From NCBI RefSeq assembly GCF_014207135.1, contig NZ_JACHCC010000008.1:62001-126000 (forward strand): a stretch of DNA of 64,000 nucleotides, given 5' to 3'. Position 1 is the stretch's first letter, and every line of letters starts with the position of its first letter. This document shows, piece by piece, positions 33,549-42,221 of this stretch. The notes under the pieces were generated by a model that was not told the DNA's origin, made no database searches, and saw only the letters and a program-made list of their open reading frames with translations. Source of the DNA: Pedobacter cryoconitis (GTDB lineage: Bacteria; Bacteroidota; Bacteroidia; Sphingobacteriales; Sphingobacteriaceae). The position numbers were made by a program, and so were the translations under genes.

Positions 33549-34712
33549 TTATATCATTTTCTTGATTTGCGAAGCCATAAAAGTAGTCCCCAAACCAAGC
33601 AAGGCGATCAGGGCAAAAGACCAGCGTAAATTAGTTGCCTGCGCGATGAAACCGATCAAAGGCGGCCCTATCAGGAACCCCAGAAAACCAACAGTCGATA
33701 CGGCTGCAATGGCTATTCCAGGAGCCAGCGTTTTTGATTTACCTGCAATAGCTAACACTAAGGGTACCACGGCTGATACCCCAACACCTACCATTAAAAA
33801 ACCGGCTGTTGCAGTATATATATTCGGAAAGATAACCGCGAGTAATAAACCCGATGAGCTGATTACACCACTAAACTGCAAAATTTTACTAACTCCATAT
33901 TTTGTTACCAGGCCATCGGCAGTAAAGCGGCCCATTGCCATGGTAGCCATAAAAGCTATACTACCCACCGTGGTGAGCGTTTCGGGTACAGCGACCACTT
34001 TTTGAAAATAGACCCCGCTCCAATCGAACATCGTTCCTTCTGTGATCAGGCTTGCGAAAGCAATAAATCCCAGTTTCAGTATATTATAATCGGGCTTGGC
34101 AAACAGGGGCTGTGATTCTGAAACTTCATCCTCGGGCAACAGATTTCTATAGGAAACCATGACCATGATCCAACACAGTATACCAATAATGATATAATGC
34201 ATCCAGAGCGGCCATTGGAGATTTATAGCCAGTGTACCTATAGCAACGCCGCTAAAGCCGGCCAGGCTCCATAAACCATGAAAAGAGGCCATGATAGAAC
34301 GGCCGTATAATGATTCGATGCCTACAGCCTGAGTATTCATGGCCACTTCAAATACATTATTCAAAAAACCAAAGCAGAATAGTACAATAACCAATTGCCA
34401 GATATGCGCAATAAGGCCAATCATACATAAAACTAGCGGAAATAATATCCCCGCGGCTATCAGTACACGGCGGCTTTTATATTTGCTTACCATCCAGCCC
34501 GAAATGGGCAAGCTGGTAAGCAAGCCTATGGGTAAAGCAAATAACACGCTTCCCAGTTCGGCATTGTTTAAACTAAAAAATGCTTTCAGGTCATGAATGC
34601 GGCAGGCCCAGCTGGAATAGGTTAAACCGCAAATAAAGAAAAATATACAGGTAGCGACGCGGTGCGAACGCTTGATATCAACAGATGAAGTAGATAATGA
34701 TGATGACAACAT
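33549..34712 (-). CDS. MFS transporter
   Basis: 387 aa, twelve membrane helices. The N-terminal half has SSWACRIHDLKAFFSLNNAE and GWMVSKYKSRR (the loop 2-3 MFS signature region), and the second half has FTADGLVTKYGVSK. The look is that of the YbjJ/FucP-like group, which contains both sugar permeases and small-molecule exporters. It is the last gene of the aminotransferase-dehydrogenase-HAD operon; a hairpin (34749-34782) lies in the 82-bp gap before it, so its level may be set separately. The context favours export of the pathway product (inference). Confidence 0.82.
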   Translation of the reverse strand: MLSSSLSTSSVDIKRSHRVATCIFFFICGLTYSSWACRIHDLKAFFSLNNAELGSVLFALPIGLLTSLPISGWMVSKYKSRRVLIAAGILFPLVLCMIGLIAHIWQLVIVLFCFGFLNNVFEVAMNTQAVGIESLYGRSIMASFHGLWSLAGFSGVAIGTLAINLQWPLWMHYIIIGILCWIMVMVSYRNLLPEDEVSESQPLFAKPDYNILKLGFIAFASLITEGTMFDWSGVYFQKVVAVPETLTTVGSIAFMATMAMGRFTADGLVTKYGVSKILQFSGVISSSGLLLAVIFPNIYTATAGFLMVGVGVSAVVPLVLAIAGKSKTLAPGIAIAAVSTVGFLGFLIGPPLIGFIAQATNLRWSFALIALLGLGTTFMASQIKKMI

Positions 34713-34748
34713 AAATTTATTTTAAACCCAAAGGGTGGTATCAAAATT

Positions 34749-34782
34749 ACCTGTCCGGAATATTTAATTATTTCGGACAGGT
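34749..34782 (-). terminator. Hairpin between HAD and MFS genes (terminator or attenuator)
   Basis: Arms ACCTGTCCGGAATA and its partner TATTTCGGACAGGT-like sequence form a stem of about 14 bp with one wobble pair; on the minus strand it is followed by AATTTTG. It stands inside the operon, 13 bp after the HAD stop codon, and would lower transcription of the transporter gene. Confidence 0.55.
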
Positions 34783-34794
34783 ATCATAATTTAG

Positions 34795-35481
34795 CTACCA
34801 GGCAGGCACGTCCTGGTTCCAGAGATGCTGATAGATCTCATCATAATCATCAAGTTTGACAATATTACTGATCTCAGTCAGTTTTTTATTGTTGATGCCG
34901 ATGAAGCGAATAGCCAATTGCTTAGTAGCTTCATAATCCCACCGCCCATCGCCAATGTAAGTAATTTCAGTAAAGGGTACTTCCATCTGGTGTATTTTAT
35001 TCATCTGACTTATGGTATTACCTATAATATCACGTCTTGCTTTCGCATCCTGGGCAAAGGAAGCAGCAATGCAGCCGCTGGTGTCTATACCAGCACAACG
35101 CAACTTATATAAAGCTGACTCGCGCCAGCCCCCGGTAGCTAACCCGATACTGACCCCCTCTTGCTGGCAAAGTGTTTGGATGATCTTCGCGGCTTTAGGT
35201 ATTTCTTTCATACAATTATTCTCCAAAGCATAAGCCCCGGCAAGTAAATTACAAAAATGACTGATAAACTCATCCCGCTCCGCCTCGGTATAAGTACGCT
35301 GATACTGTTCCTGAAATAACTGATCAATAATACCAGAATCTGTAGTATTTACATAATGACCGTAATTGGTTTCGAAACCTTTGAAATTAAATACGTCTTC
35401 CAAAGCCTGTGTAAAACAACGATCGTCAACTTCCGTAGTATCGGTTAAAGTTCCGTCGATATCAAATATAATGTATCTCAT
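34795..35481 (-). CDS. HAD-family phosphatase (beta-phosphoglucomutase-like)
   Basis: 228 aa. Motif I FDIDGTLTDT, a helical cap (residues about 15-95), motif II LATGGW, a Lys in AKARRDIIG (motif III region), motif IV YIGDGRWDYEA. Enzymes of this subgroup remove phosphate from small sugar or alcohol phosphates or move it within them. Lies 33 bp after the zinc dehydrogenase gene. In the operon it could take a phosphate off an aminated intermediate before export, as the HAD phosphatase NtdB does in kanosamine synthesis; this parallel is inference from gene order only. Confidence 0.83.
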   Translation of the reverse strand: MRYIIFDIDGTLTDTTEVDDRCFTQALEDVFNFKGFETNYGHYVNTTDSGIIDQLFQEQYQRTYTEAERDEFISHFCNLLAGAYALENNCMKEIPKAAKIIQTLCQQEGVSIGLATGGWRESALYKLRCAGIDTSGCIAASFAQDAKARRDIIGNTISQMNKIHQMEVPFTEITYIGDGRWDYEATKQLAIRFIGINNKKLTEISNIVKLDDYDEIYQHLWNQDVPAW

Positions 35482-35514
35482 AATTTGAATGGGGGTATTA
35501 ATTAAAAGAAATTG

Positions 35515-36537
35515 TTAAATGGTGATCACAGATTTTAAACTCGAAATATTGTTGCTGCGGTCACGCGTGCTCACATTAACACCTAAGTGCTCAATAGCCA
35601 GCTTAAAATCGTCAAGATTATAATCGTTAGTGATGATCTTTTCCAACCCCATGCGCCCGCTGTTGATCATATCGACCGCGTGCTTAAAAGTGTCCATAGA
35701 ATCAATGGAGCCAATAATAGAAATACTGCGATCGGCTATTTCCCTCGGATTAATGGTCTGCTGATTATTACGCAAACCCATCATAGATATTTTACCACCA
35801 TCGGCAATAGCCTGCATCGATTTTTCCAGTAGCGAACCAGTGGTATCAATGATCAGGTCATATTGATTTTTCTGCGGAATAAACGCCGGTTCTATCTTCC
35901 AGTGTTTTGATAAAACGTTGTTCTGCTCTATCAACTTGATCCTTTGGCGTGATGCTTCATAAACCACACCTTCCTGTATACCATGTTGGGTAAGCGCCAT
36001 ATAAAAAAGCAAACCTATTGGGCCACCTCCTAATATAGCTGTGCGCATAAAAGGGGTTACTGCCAGTTTTTTTACCGCTGTCAATACACAGCTTAACGGT
36101 TCAGACATGGCACCCTGTTCAAACGGGATATTGTCGTTGAGCGGATAGATGAAATGCTTGGTGGTTTTAAAGTACTTGGTAAATGTACCATCAATAGATA
36201 CACCAGCTTCGGTACTTGATTTATGCAGGCAATGATTACGCTGCCCTCTGCGACAGTTTTCACAATAACCGCAAAAGTAAGTCGGATCGATGATCACGCG
36301 CTGCCCTATTTGGCAGCTTTCAACCCCGCTTCCCTTAGCGACAATAACGCCGGCAGATTCATGCCCGATGATCACACTGGGTTTTGCCATATATTCTCCT
36401 GAGATGATACTCAGGTCGGTACCACAAATACCTGTAGCTTTAATTTCTACAATCACCTCGTCAGGTAATGTAATCTCCGGTTCTGCTCTGTCCTGGATAT
36501 CAATGTCCCAGGCCCCGCTGTATACAATTGCTTTCAT
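35515..36537 (-). CDS. Zinc-dependent medium-chain alcohol dehydrogenase
   Basis: 340 aa. Catalytic zinc ligands Cys38 (GICGTD) and His59-Glu60 (GHE); structural zinc Cys89, Cys92, Cys95 and Cys103 (CGYCENCRRGQRNHC). The Rossmann dinucleotide motif is GGGPIG near residue 170. Closest in style to sorbitol, threonine and L-idonate dehydrogenases, which oxidise a polyol or sugar hydroxyl to a ketone with NAD(P). It lies 3 bp after the aminotransferase gene, so a ketone product could be the amine acceptor of that enzyme. Confidence 0.87.
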   Translation of the reverse strand: MKAIVYSGAWDIDIQDRAEPEITLPDEVIVEIKATGICGTDLSIISGEYMAKPSVIIGHESAGVIVAKGSGVESCQIGQRVIIDPTYFCGYCENCRRGQRNHCLHKSSTEAGVSIDGTFTKYFKTTKHFIYPLNDNIPFEQGAMSEPLSCVLTAVKKLAVTPFMRTAILGGGPIGLLFYMALTQHGIQEGVVYEASRQRIKLIEQNNVLSKHWKIEPAFIPQKNQYDLIIDTTGSLLEKSMQAIADGGKISMMGLRNNQQTINPREIADRSISIIGSIDSMDTFKHAVDMINSGRMGLEKIITNDYNLDDFKLAIEHLGVNVSTRDRSNNISSLKSVITI

Positions 36538-36540
36538 ATT

Positions 36541-37776
36541 TTATAGCTGACTAAAAATTTTATTTAAACGCGAATAGATCTCTTCAATATCATCAACAGT
36601 GGCGGTAAGTGCCGGCCGCACTTTAACCACATTGCCAAAACCATAGCGGGAACTCCTTAAAATGAGGCTATGATCTTCAAATGCAACCTCAATGATCTTA
36701 TTCGTTAAAACCGGATCAGGGACACCATCTTTAGCTATGATCTCCAGACCCCACATATAACCTATACCCCGTACATCCCCTATGATGTGGGGGTAATTTT
36801 CTTTAAGCTTGTTCAGCAATTCGCCAAGGACAATTCCGGAGCTGCGCACATTTTCCAGGAAACCTTCTCTTGTTACGACTTCCATCGTTTTTTTCGATGC
36901 AGCCAGTGACAAGAGGTTACCGCCTGAGGTATAAGAGTGTTCGAATTTTTCCAGTACCGCGTACTCGGGTTTATACAGAATGGCTGCTGCCGGTATACCA
37001 ATACCGCCCAGACCTTTTGCAAGCGTAATAATATCCGGCTTAATGTCATAATGCTCACTGGCAAACATATAACCCGTGCGGCCGATGCCTGTTTGCACTT
37101 CGTCGGCAATGAGGGTGATTTCCAATTCATCGCATATTTGCCTTACTTTTTCAAAATACCCTTCCGGCGGCATAATATTGCCCCCATTACCCAATATAGG
37201 CTCCATAATCATGGCTGATACATTGCCCGAGCTACCATATTCTACATAATCATAAATAGCTTCTGCACATAAAAACCCACATTGATCCGGGCCTTTAGCC
37301 GAAAACGGGCAACGGTAGCAATACGGTGCAGGTACAATGGCATTTTTGGTAGAAATAGTATTGGAAAAAGATTTTCGCCTGAATGCATTCCCAGAGATAT
37401 TGGTGGTATACAGCGTTTGCCCATGATGTGATAGCGACAAGCTAACCACCTCATTTTTGCCGTTAAATTTATTGGCGATCTTTACAGCACCCTCATTGGC
37501 TGTTGAACCAATAATGTCGCGCATCCAGCCATCGGTAATGTACTCCGGAGCTTCGTCAAGAATGCAGTCAAGCACTTGCTGCGCCAATTCGGCGGTAAAT
37601 GCCGATGATACATGGATCAGATTTTCAACCTGTTGCTTAAGTACCTCCACCAATTCGGGGTGACTATAGCCCAGTGAGAGGTTAAATGTTCCTGAAGCCC
37701 CATCTATGTACTCTTCATTTTCAGGGGTGTAGAGGCGAATGCCGCTACCTTTTGTAAAAGTGACGTTGTTGGACAT
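36541..37776 (-). CDS. Class III PLP aminotransferase
   Basis: 411 aa. Asp225 in ADEVQTGIGRTG holds the PLP ring nitrogen, and Lys254 in TLAKGLGGIG forms the Schiff base; GSTANEGAVK binds phosphate. A Cys-rich loop (YCYRCPFSAKGPDQCGFLC) is as in the omega-aminotransferase/dialkylglycine-decarboxylase branch. Class III enzymes aminate aldehydes or ketones far from a carboxylate. First gene of a minus-strand operon with dehydrogenase, HAD and MFS genes. Upstream lies an 18-bp palindrome of LacI-operator type. Confidence 0.87.
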   Translation of the reverse strand: MSNNVTFTKGSGIRLYTPENEEYIDGASGTFNLSLGYSHPELVEVLKQQVENLIHVSSAFTAELAQQVLDCILDEAPEYITDGWMRDIIGSTANEGAVKIANKFNGKNEVVSLSLSHHGQTLYTTNISGNAFRRKSFSNTISTKNAIVPAPYCYRCPFSAKGPDQCGFLCAEAIYDYVEYGSSGNVSAMIMEPILGNGGNIMPPEGYFEKVRQICDELEITLIADEVQTGIGRTGYMFASEHYDIKPDIITLAKGLGGIGIPAAAILYKPEYAVLEKFEHSYTSGGNLLSLAASKKTMEVVTREGFLENVRSSGIVLGELLNKLKENYPHIIGDVRGIGYMWGLEIIAKDGVPDPVLTNKIIEVAFEDHSLILRSSRYGFGNVVKVRPALTATVDDIEEIYSRLNKIFSQL

Positions 37777-38258
37777 GTTTTTTAGGTTAGAAATGATTAA
37801 TATTTGGTTTGTATAAACTTTTAATTATTTATCAGACAATAAGATTCCATATAGCCAATTTTCAATGCCATAAACAAATAGGTTATATTATCTTATAATA
37901 AAACGTTTTATTAGATAAACAACAGTTTAAAAAGTAACGATTTACCCGGCCGCTTTCAATTGAAGTCTCCCAAAGTGATAAAGAAATTTTGCTTTCCAGG
38001 TGCTGCTGCCATTACCCCTATCTGCCCCTTTTGACCAGGCGGAAAATAGATAAGCCGGGAGTAACAGTTCATATAATTAACTATCGAATGAATATTTGAC
38101 CGCTGCATATTAATTTTATATTAACTACTAATAAACATACGATAATATTTTTTACAAATCAAAAAAAATATATTTTCATTAATAGGAGAATCGAATAGCC
38201 CAACTAAGAACAGGCGAAAAAAAAAACACCAATCATTTAAAACATTGCCGATATCTAA
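37777..38258. other. Intergenic control region between the aminotransferase operon and the right direct repeat
   Basis: AT-rich spacer of about 480 bp. It holds the palindrome at 37896-37913. No exact TAnnTTTG is seen on the minus strand upstream of the aminotransferase, and no gene-like frame is convincing. Confidence 0.4.
37896..37913. promoter_or_regulatory. 18-bp perfect palindrome, LacI-type operator candidate
   Basis: TAATAAAACGTTTTATTA reads the same on both strands and has the central CG pair flanked by A/T runs usual for LacI-family operators. It lies 120 bp before the aminotransferase start codon. No LacI-type gene is in the window, so the regulator would be elsewhere. Confidence 0.5.
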
Positions 38259-38552
38259 AAAAATGCTACTTTTAGGGCGCACCCAAGCGCTTAGATGAAA
38301 TACCACTACCAATTTGTATCAAGGACCACTGTAAGGATAGAGCTCATACCAGAAGACAAAAGGGAAACCGCACTGATAGACAGCTTTTTCGCACCAGGAG
38401 AAAATGATGAGCAGCTGATGGCACTTTTCCGTAAAGGAATTGAAGATTATGCCAGCAATGCATACCTTACAGAAACCAGGTTCATGAATTTTCCGAAGGT
38501 AGCGCTATGTAGTTACAATGTGGTTGTACAGACCACCGAAAACATTGCCTGA
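38259..38552 (+). repeat. Direct repeat, right copy (85-aa gene plus leader)
   Basis: Same orientation and about 90% identical to 33223-33516 over the leader and first 80 codons. Recombination between the copies would remove 5.04 kb, including the whole aminotransferase operon. Confidence 0.85.
38295..38552 (+). CDS. 85-aa hypothetical protein, copy B
   Basis: 76 of 85 residues match copy A (33259-33516); changes are Lys to Arg, Ser to Pro, Asp to Asn, Val to Ala, Thr to Ser, Gln to Tyr and three at the end. Unknown small alpha/beta protein without signal peptide. It lies 25 bp before the Crp/Fnr-type regulator gene on the same strand, which might mean joint transcription; copy A has no such partner. 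Confidence 0.65.
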   Translation: MKYHYQFVSRTTVRIELIPEDKRETALIDSFFAPGENDEQLMALFRKGIEDYASNAYLTETRFMNFPKVALCSYNVVVQTTENIA

Positions 38553-38577
38553 CAATTCAAATCATAAAACCTGGCCT

Positions 38578-39165
38578 ATGCTTGAACAATTAAAGCATAA
38601 ATTTCATTTAAATGACTCCCAGTGGGAGCTATTTTCTTCCTGTCTGAAAAAACTCAAAGTCCCTGCAAAAACAACCCTGTTACAGGAAGGTGAAATCGCT
38701 AAAAGAATATTCTTTATTGAAAAAGGCTGTATCCGGGTATTGTTCAATCATGATGGCAGGGACCTTACCTTACAATTCTTTTTTGAAAATGAGACGGTGG
38801 CTTCGATGGAAAGCTTTAAAAAAGGTGCTCCCAGCCTGATGGGCATGGAAACCATTGAGCCTTGTACCTTGTGGTTTATCAGCAAACACGATCTTGATCT
38901 GTTATTACCAGAACTGGAAAAAGTATCCGGATTGAGGAACAAATTTACCGAGTATCTTTTTGAGCGGATGTTCCTGTACATGAGACACTTTTTCTCCTTC
39001 ATTAAAGACAGTCCCCTGGAGCGCTATCAGAACCTGATCCAGGAAAAACCAATTGTTATTCAGCGCGTACCTCAGCATTATATTGCTTCCTATCTGGGCA
39101 TCAGTTCCGTACACCTCAGCCGGATCAAAAGCCAGCTGGTGCGAAAAAACATGAAGTCTTCTTAA
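38578..39165 (+). CDS. Crp/Fnr-family transcription regulator
   Basis: 195 aa from ATG 38578; an earlier in-frame ATG (38518) lies inside the 85-aa gene and adds a peptide of no domain. Residues 10-120 are a cyclic-nucleotide-binding-type beta roll (AKTTLLQEGEIAKRIFFIEK, then GCIRVLFNHDGRDLTLQFFF) without obvious Fe-S cysteines, and about 150-195 is a helix-turn-helix (HYIASYLGISSVHLSRIKSQ). This is the common Bacteroidota one-component Crp type. It lies 107 bp before the quinone-oxidoreductase gene, a likely target. Confidence 0.86.
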   Translation: MLEQLKHKFHLNDSQWELFSSCLKKLKVPAKTTLLQEGEIAKRIFFIEKGCIRVLFNHDGRDLTLQFFFENETVASMESFKKGAPSLMGMETIEPCTLWFISKHDLDLLLPELEKVSGLRNKFTEYLFERMFLYMRHFFSFIKDSPLERYQNLIQEKPIVIQRVPQHYIASYLGISSVHLSRIKSQLVRKNMKSS

Positions 39166-39272
39166 AAAAATTCAAAGATTTTCAGCCTGTTTTGACTGGT
39201 ACATTTGATAACAAATGTTATCGCCAGCCTTGATTATAGCAACTAATTTTACAGTATTAAAAACGTACAAAA

Positions 39273-40241
39273 ATGAAAGCAGCAGTCATATATCAGGTAG
39301 GCAGTATGCCTCAATACGCAGAGATCGCAGAACCGGTTGTTCAACAGGAAAACAACGTGTTGGTTAAGGTCAGGGCCGTCGCCATCAAACATCTCGACCG
39401 GGCCGTAGCCAGCGGTAAACATTATTCCTCAGGACAGACTTCCGGAGCCAGAATTGTAGGCGGCGATGGTATCGGTGTTTTGCCCGATGGCCAGCGAATC
39501 TATGGTTTCGGTGTGGGTGGGACACTGGCAGAACAGGCAATATTCCTGAAAAGCTGGAGTACCCCGGTACCCGACGGACTGGATGACATTACCGCAGCAG
39601 CACTCCCTAACGCCGTCATGGGCTCGGCCATGGCCTTACTTTTCCGTGCGCAGCTTCAACACGGTGAAACTGTATTAATCAATGGAGCAACCGGTTTTAC
39701 CGGAAAAATGGCAATACAACTCGCAAGGCATTATGGTGCCGGGAAGATCATTGTCACAGGACGAAACCAGGAAACGCTAAATTCCCTTACGGAACTGGGC
39801 GCAGACCAGCTCATCTCATTGAATGAGAATGACGAAGCTATAGTCAGTCAGTTAAAGGCAATTCATGCAGTTACCCCAATTCATGTCGTTATTGATTACC
39901 TTTGGGGGCATTCGGCACAGCTTATCCTGTCAGCATTAAAAGGAAGTGGTACATTTAGTCCCAGGACCCGTTATGTATCTATCGGTGCCATGAGCGGCGA
40001 TATCATCCAGTTATCCTCACAGATCTTACGGAGCATCGACCTCCAGCTATCGGGTTCCGGTCTGGGAAGCTGGACAAAAGATGAGATCGGTTTATTATTT
40101 CGTGAAATACTACCCGAGATATTTCAGCTGGCAGCAGCAGGTAAACTAAAGGTCGAAGTCATTACAGTATCCCTAAAAGATATTGAACAACTATGGGAAA
40201 CAGACCCAGGAAACGGAAAAAGACTCGTAGTCAGCATTTAA
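39273..40241 (+). CDS. Zinc-free MDR-family quinone oxidoreductase / alcohol dehydrogenase
   Basis: 322 aa. GroES-like N-terminal half (MKAAVIYQVGSMPQYAEIAE) and Rossmann half with INGATGFTGKMAIQLARHYG and VIDYLWGHSA. Neither the catalytic nor the structural zinc ligands of classical alcohol dehydrogenases are present, so an NADPH quinone or enone reductase is more likely. It follows a Crp/Fnr regulator on the same strand and ends in a strong terminator (40245-40284). Confidence 0.82.
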   Translation: MKAAVIYQVGSMPQYAEIAEPVVQQENNVLVKVRAVAIKHLDRAVASGKHYSSGQTSGARIVGGDGIGVLPDGQRIYGFGVGGTLAEQAIFLKSWSTPVPDGLDDITAAALPNAVMGSAMALLFRAQLQHGETVLINGATGFTGKMAIQLARHYGAGKIIVTGRNQETLNSLTELGADQLISLNENDEAIVSQLKAIHAVTPIHVVIDYLWGHSAQLILSALKGSGTFSPRTRYVSIGAMSGDIIQLSSQILRSIDLQLSGSGLGSWTKDEIGLLFREILPEIFQLAAAGKLKVEVITVSLKDIEQLWETDPGNGKRLVVSI

Positions 40242-40244
40242 GCC

Positions 40245-40284
40245 AATACGAAAAGCCTCTATACAATCCGAGGCTTTTCGTATT
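40245..40284. terminator. Bidirectional terminator between quinone oxidoreductase and SDR genes
   Basis: Perfect 15-bp arms (AATACGAAAAGCCTC / GAGGCTTTTCGTATT) with a 10-nt loop, between convergent genes. Confidence 0.75.
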
Positions 40285-40303
40285 TAAAATCAAAATTCAG
40301 ATT

Positions 40304-41200
40304 TTAACGCTGACCGGCAATCCAGGAAGACACAGACTCCCCTTTCGGCTTCCAGCCTAGTAACCGCCTGGCGTGAACCGCCCTTACACGACTATTAGAT
40401 CCTAATGCAAAACGCGCCCAGTCCCCTAATTCTGCTAATGCATCCTCAGCGTCCCATGAACCTACCTCGCCCCCATAACCCAGCGCCCTGCTGATATATC
40501 CCGCAAGATCAAGGTAAGATTCTTCTCCATTTTCCGCATAAAAATATCCCGCAGAAGGAGCTTTTTCCAAAGCCAGGTCATATAATTCAACCAGATCAGC
40601 AATATGCACATTTGACCATCTGTTAACCCCTTTACCTAAATAAACACCTTTACCCAGCTCTCTTGATTTACGAAAAACAACAGGTAACTGATCGCTTTCG
40701 GTATCCAGCCCCAGACTGTTCCCGTAAATCATAGAAGGTACAATTACTATCGTCCTGATCTGTTTCTCTACCGCAGCAATACGTACCATATTGTTAATAG
40801 CCGTCCGCTTAACCCGAACTTCCATAGGTGTAAACAAACTTTCCTCATCAAATATTTCCGGATTTTCAGACCTGCCCAGCACATCATCGCCAACCACGCT
40901 CGATCCCGATGTATGGATAAAGGTTTTTCCCGTGCCTTCCAGGGCATTGAGCATGGTCTCAATTGCAGAACGATGATCGGAATCTGCGGTGTGTATAACT
41001 GCATCCGAGAGCCGGGCATACTCATCAAGCAATACCTGATCTTCTAAAGTCCCCAGTACAGGGATAATAGCCAATTGTCTTAGTTCGGCTTCTTTTGCAG
41101 GATTACGATATAATCCATAAATTATATGTCCCTTGTCTGCCAGGAATTTTGCTACAGAACTGCCAATATATCCCGTAGCCCCTGTTAAAAATATTTTCAT
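40304..41200 (-). CDS. Extended SDR, NAD(P)-dependent oxidoreductase
   Basis: 298 aa. TGATGYIG near the N-terminus is the NAD(P)-binding loop; the Tyr-x-x-x-Lys pair is missing in the usual place, and HTSGSSVVGDD marks the Ser region, so it may be a weak or atypical catalyst of the NmrA/epimerase-like group. The C-terminal part has NRWSNVHIADLVELY and LLGWKP, usual in extended SDRs. It is divergent from a LysR regulator gene (101-bp gap with an 18-bp palindrome), which likely controls it. Confidence 0.8.
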   Translation of the reverse strand: MKIFLTGATGYIGSSVAKFLADKGHIIYGLYRNPAKEAELRQLAIIPVLGTLEDQVLLDEYARLSDAVIHTADSDHRSAIETMLNALEGTGKTFIHTSGSSVVGDDVLGRSENPEIFDEESLFTPMEVRVKRTAINNMVRIAAVEKQIRTIVIVPSMIYGNSLGLDTESDQLPVVFRKSRELGKGVYLGKGVNRWSNVHIADLVELYDLALEKAPSAGYFYAENGEESYLDLAGYISRALGYGGEVGSWDAEDALAELGDWARFALGSNSRVRAVHARRLLGWKPKGESVSSWIAGQR

Positions 41201-41274
41201 GATTCATTGTTTTTAATTCATTACAAATGTCCATGAGTTTAAGTTATAAAGGAAATAATACAATTTATGGATAT

Positions 41275-41292
41275 CTATAAATTAATTTATAG
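41275..41292. promoter_or_regulatory. 18-bp palindrome in the SDR-LysR divergent region
   Basis: CTATAAATTAATTTATAG is a perfect palindrome that contains a T-N11-A LysR-box pattern. It ends 9 bp before the LysR start codon and 74 bp before the SDR start, where an autoregulatory and activating site is expected. A further ATTTAT..ATAAAT inverted pair overlaps it on the left. Confidence 0.5.
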
Positions 41293-41301
41293 CTTTATAC
41301 C

Positions 41302-42198
41302 ATGGTAAATCTGGAATGGTACAGAACTTTTAAAGCAATATATCAAACAGGGACACTCACCGGAGCGGCTGTCGAATTACTTATCTCCCAGCCTAACGTC
41401 AGTCAGCATCTTTCAGCACTGGAAGCCCATATTGGCAAACAGCTTTTTGAAAGACAACCACGCCGCATGGTACCAACAGATTATGGGAAACTATTTTATA
41501 CCCAGATCATTGAGGCAATAGATAAACTCGAACATGTTGAAGCCGAATTCAGGTACACGCGGACATCCAATATCCCCCTGACCTGTATCGGTATGCCTAA
41601 TGAATTTTTCAGTCAGGTACTGGCCAGCAAAATACACGTTGCACCGGCAAATCTTGTATTCGAATTTGGCTTAACACAAACGCTGATGAAGAATCTCCTG
41701 AGCGGGAAACTATATTTCGTAGTAGCAACAAATTGTGACAACGAAAAGGATATTGTCTATGAACCATTCCGGGAAGAGAATTTCCTGTTGATCAGCAATT
41801 TTGGCCATGACACAACAGCATTTGACCAATTAATCAGTACCAAAGAATATGATCAGGCAGAAAAATGGCTCACAGAACAGGACTGGTATGTATACAGTAG
41901 TGATTTGCCAATTATCCGCCGTTTCTGGCTAAAGAATTTCAAAAAGCGCCCGGCCATCAAACCAAGATTTATTATACCCGATTTTAATGCAATTTTAAAA
42001 GGCATTGCTCATGGTACCGGAATTACAATTGCTTCAGATTACCTGGCAAAAGACCTGATCGAAGCACAAAAAATCAAAGAAATATGGAAGGGCAGGGAAA
42101 TTACAAGCAACACCATGTATCTTGCCTACAATAAGAACAATGTCACTACAGCCCAGATTGAAATGGTCAGAGAATTATTAAATTTAACCCGAGATTAA
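41302..42198 (+). CDS. LysR-family transcription regulator
   Basis: 298 aa. N-terminal winged helix-turn-helix (YQTGTLTGAAVELLISQPNV, then SQHLSALE) and a periplasmic-binding-like effector domain (about 90-295). Typically activates a divergent gene in response to a small molecule; here that gene is the SDR at 40304-41200, and a palindrome lies between them. The Dyp peroxidase gene starts 23 bp after its stop on the same strand and may be co-transcribed, which would place peroxide or dye-like compounds in the regulon. Confidence 0.88.
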   Translation: MVNLEWYRTFKAIYQTGTLTGAAVELLISQPNVSQHLSALEAHIGKQLFERQPRRMVPTDYGKLFYTQIIEAIDKLEHVEAEFRYTRTSNIPLTCIGMPNEFFSQVLASKIHVAPANLVFEFGLTQTLMKNLLSGKLYFVVATNCDNEKDIVYEPFREENFLLISNFGHDTTAFDQLISTKEYDQAEKWLTEQDWYVYSSDLPIIRRFWLKNFKKRPAIKPRFIIPDFNAILKGIAHGTGITIASDYLAKDLIEAQKIKEIWKGREITSNTMYLAYNKNNVTTAQIEMVRELLNLTRD

Positions 42199-42221
42199 TC
42201 ATTAAATATATTAAACAGAAT

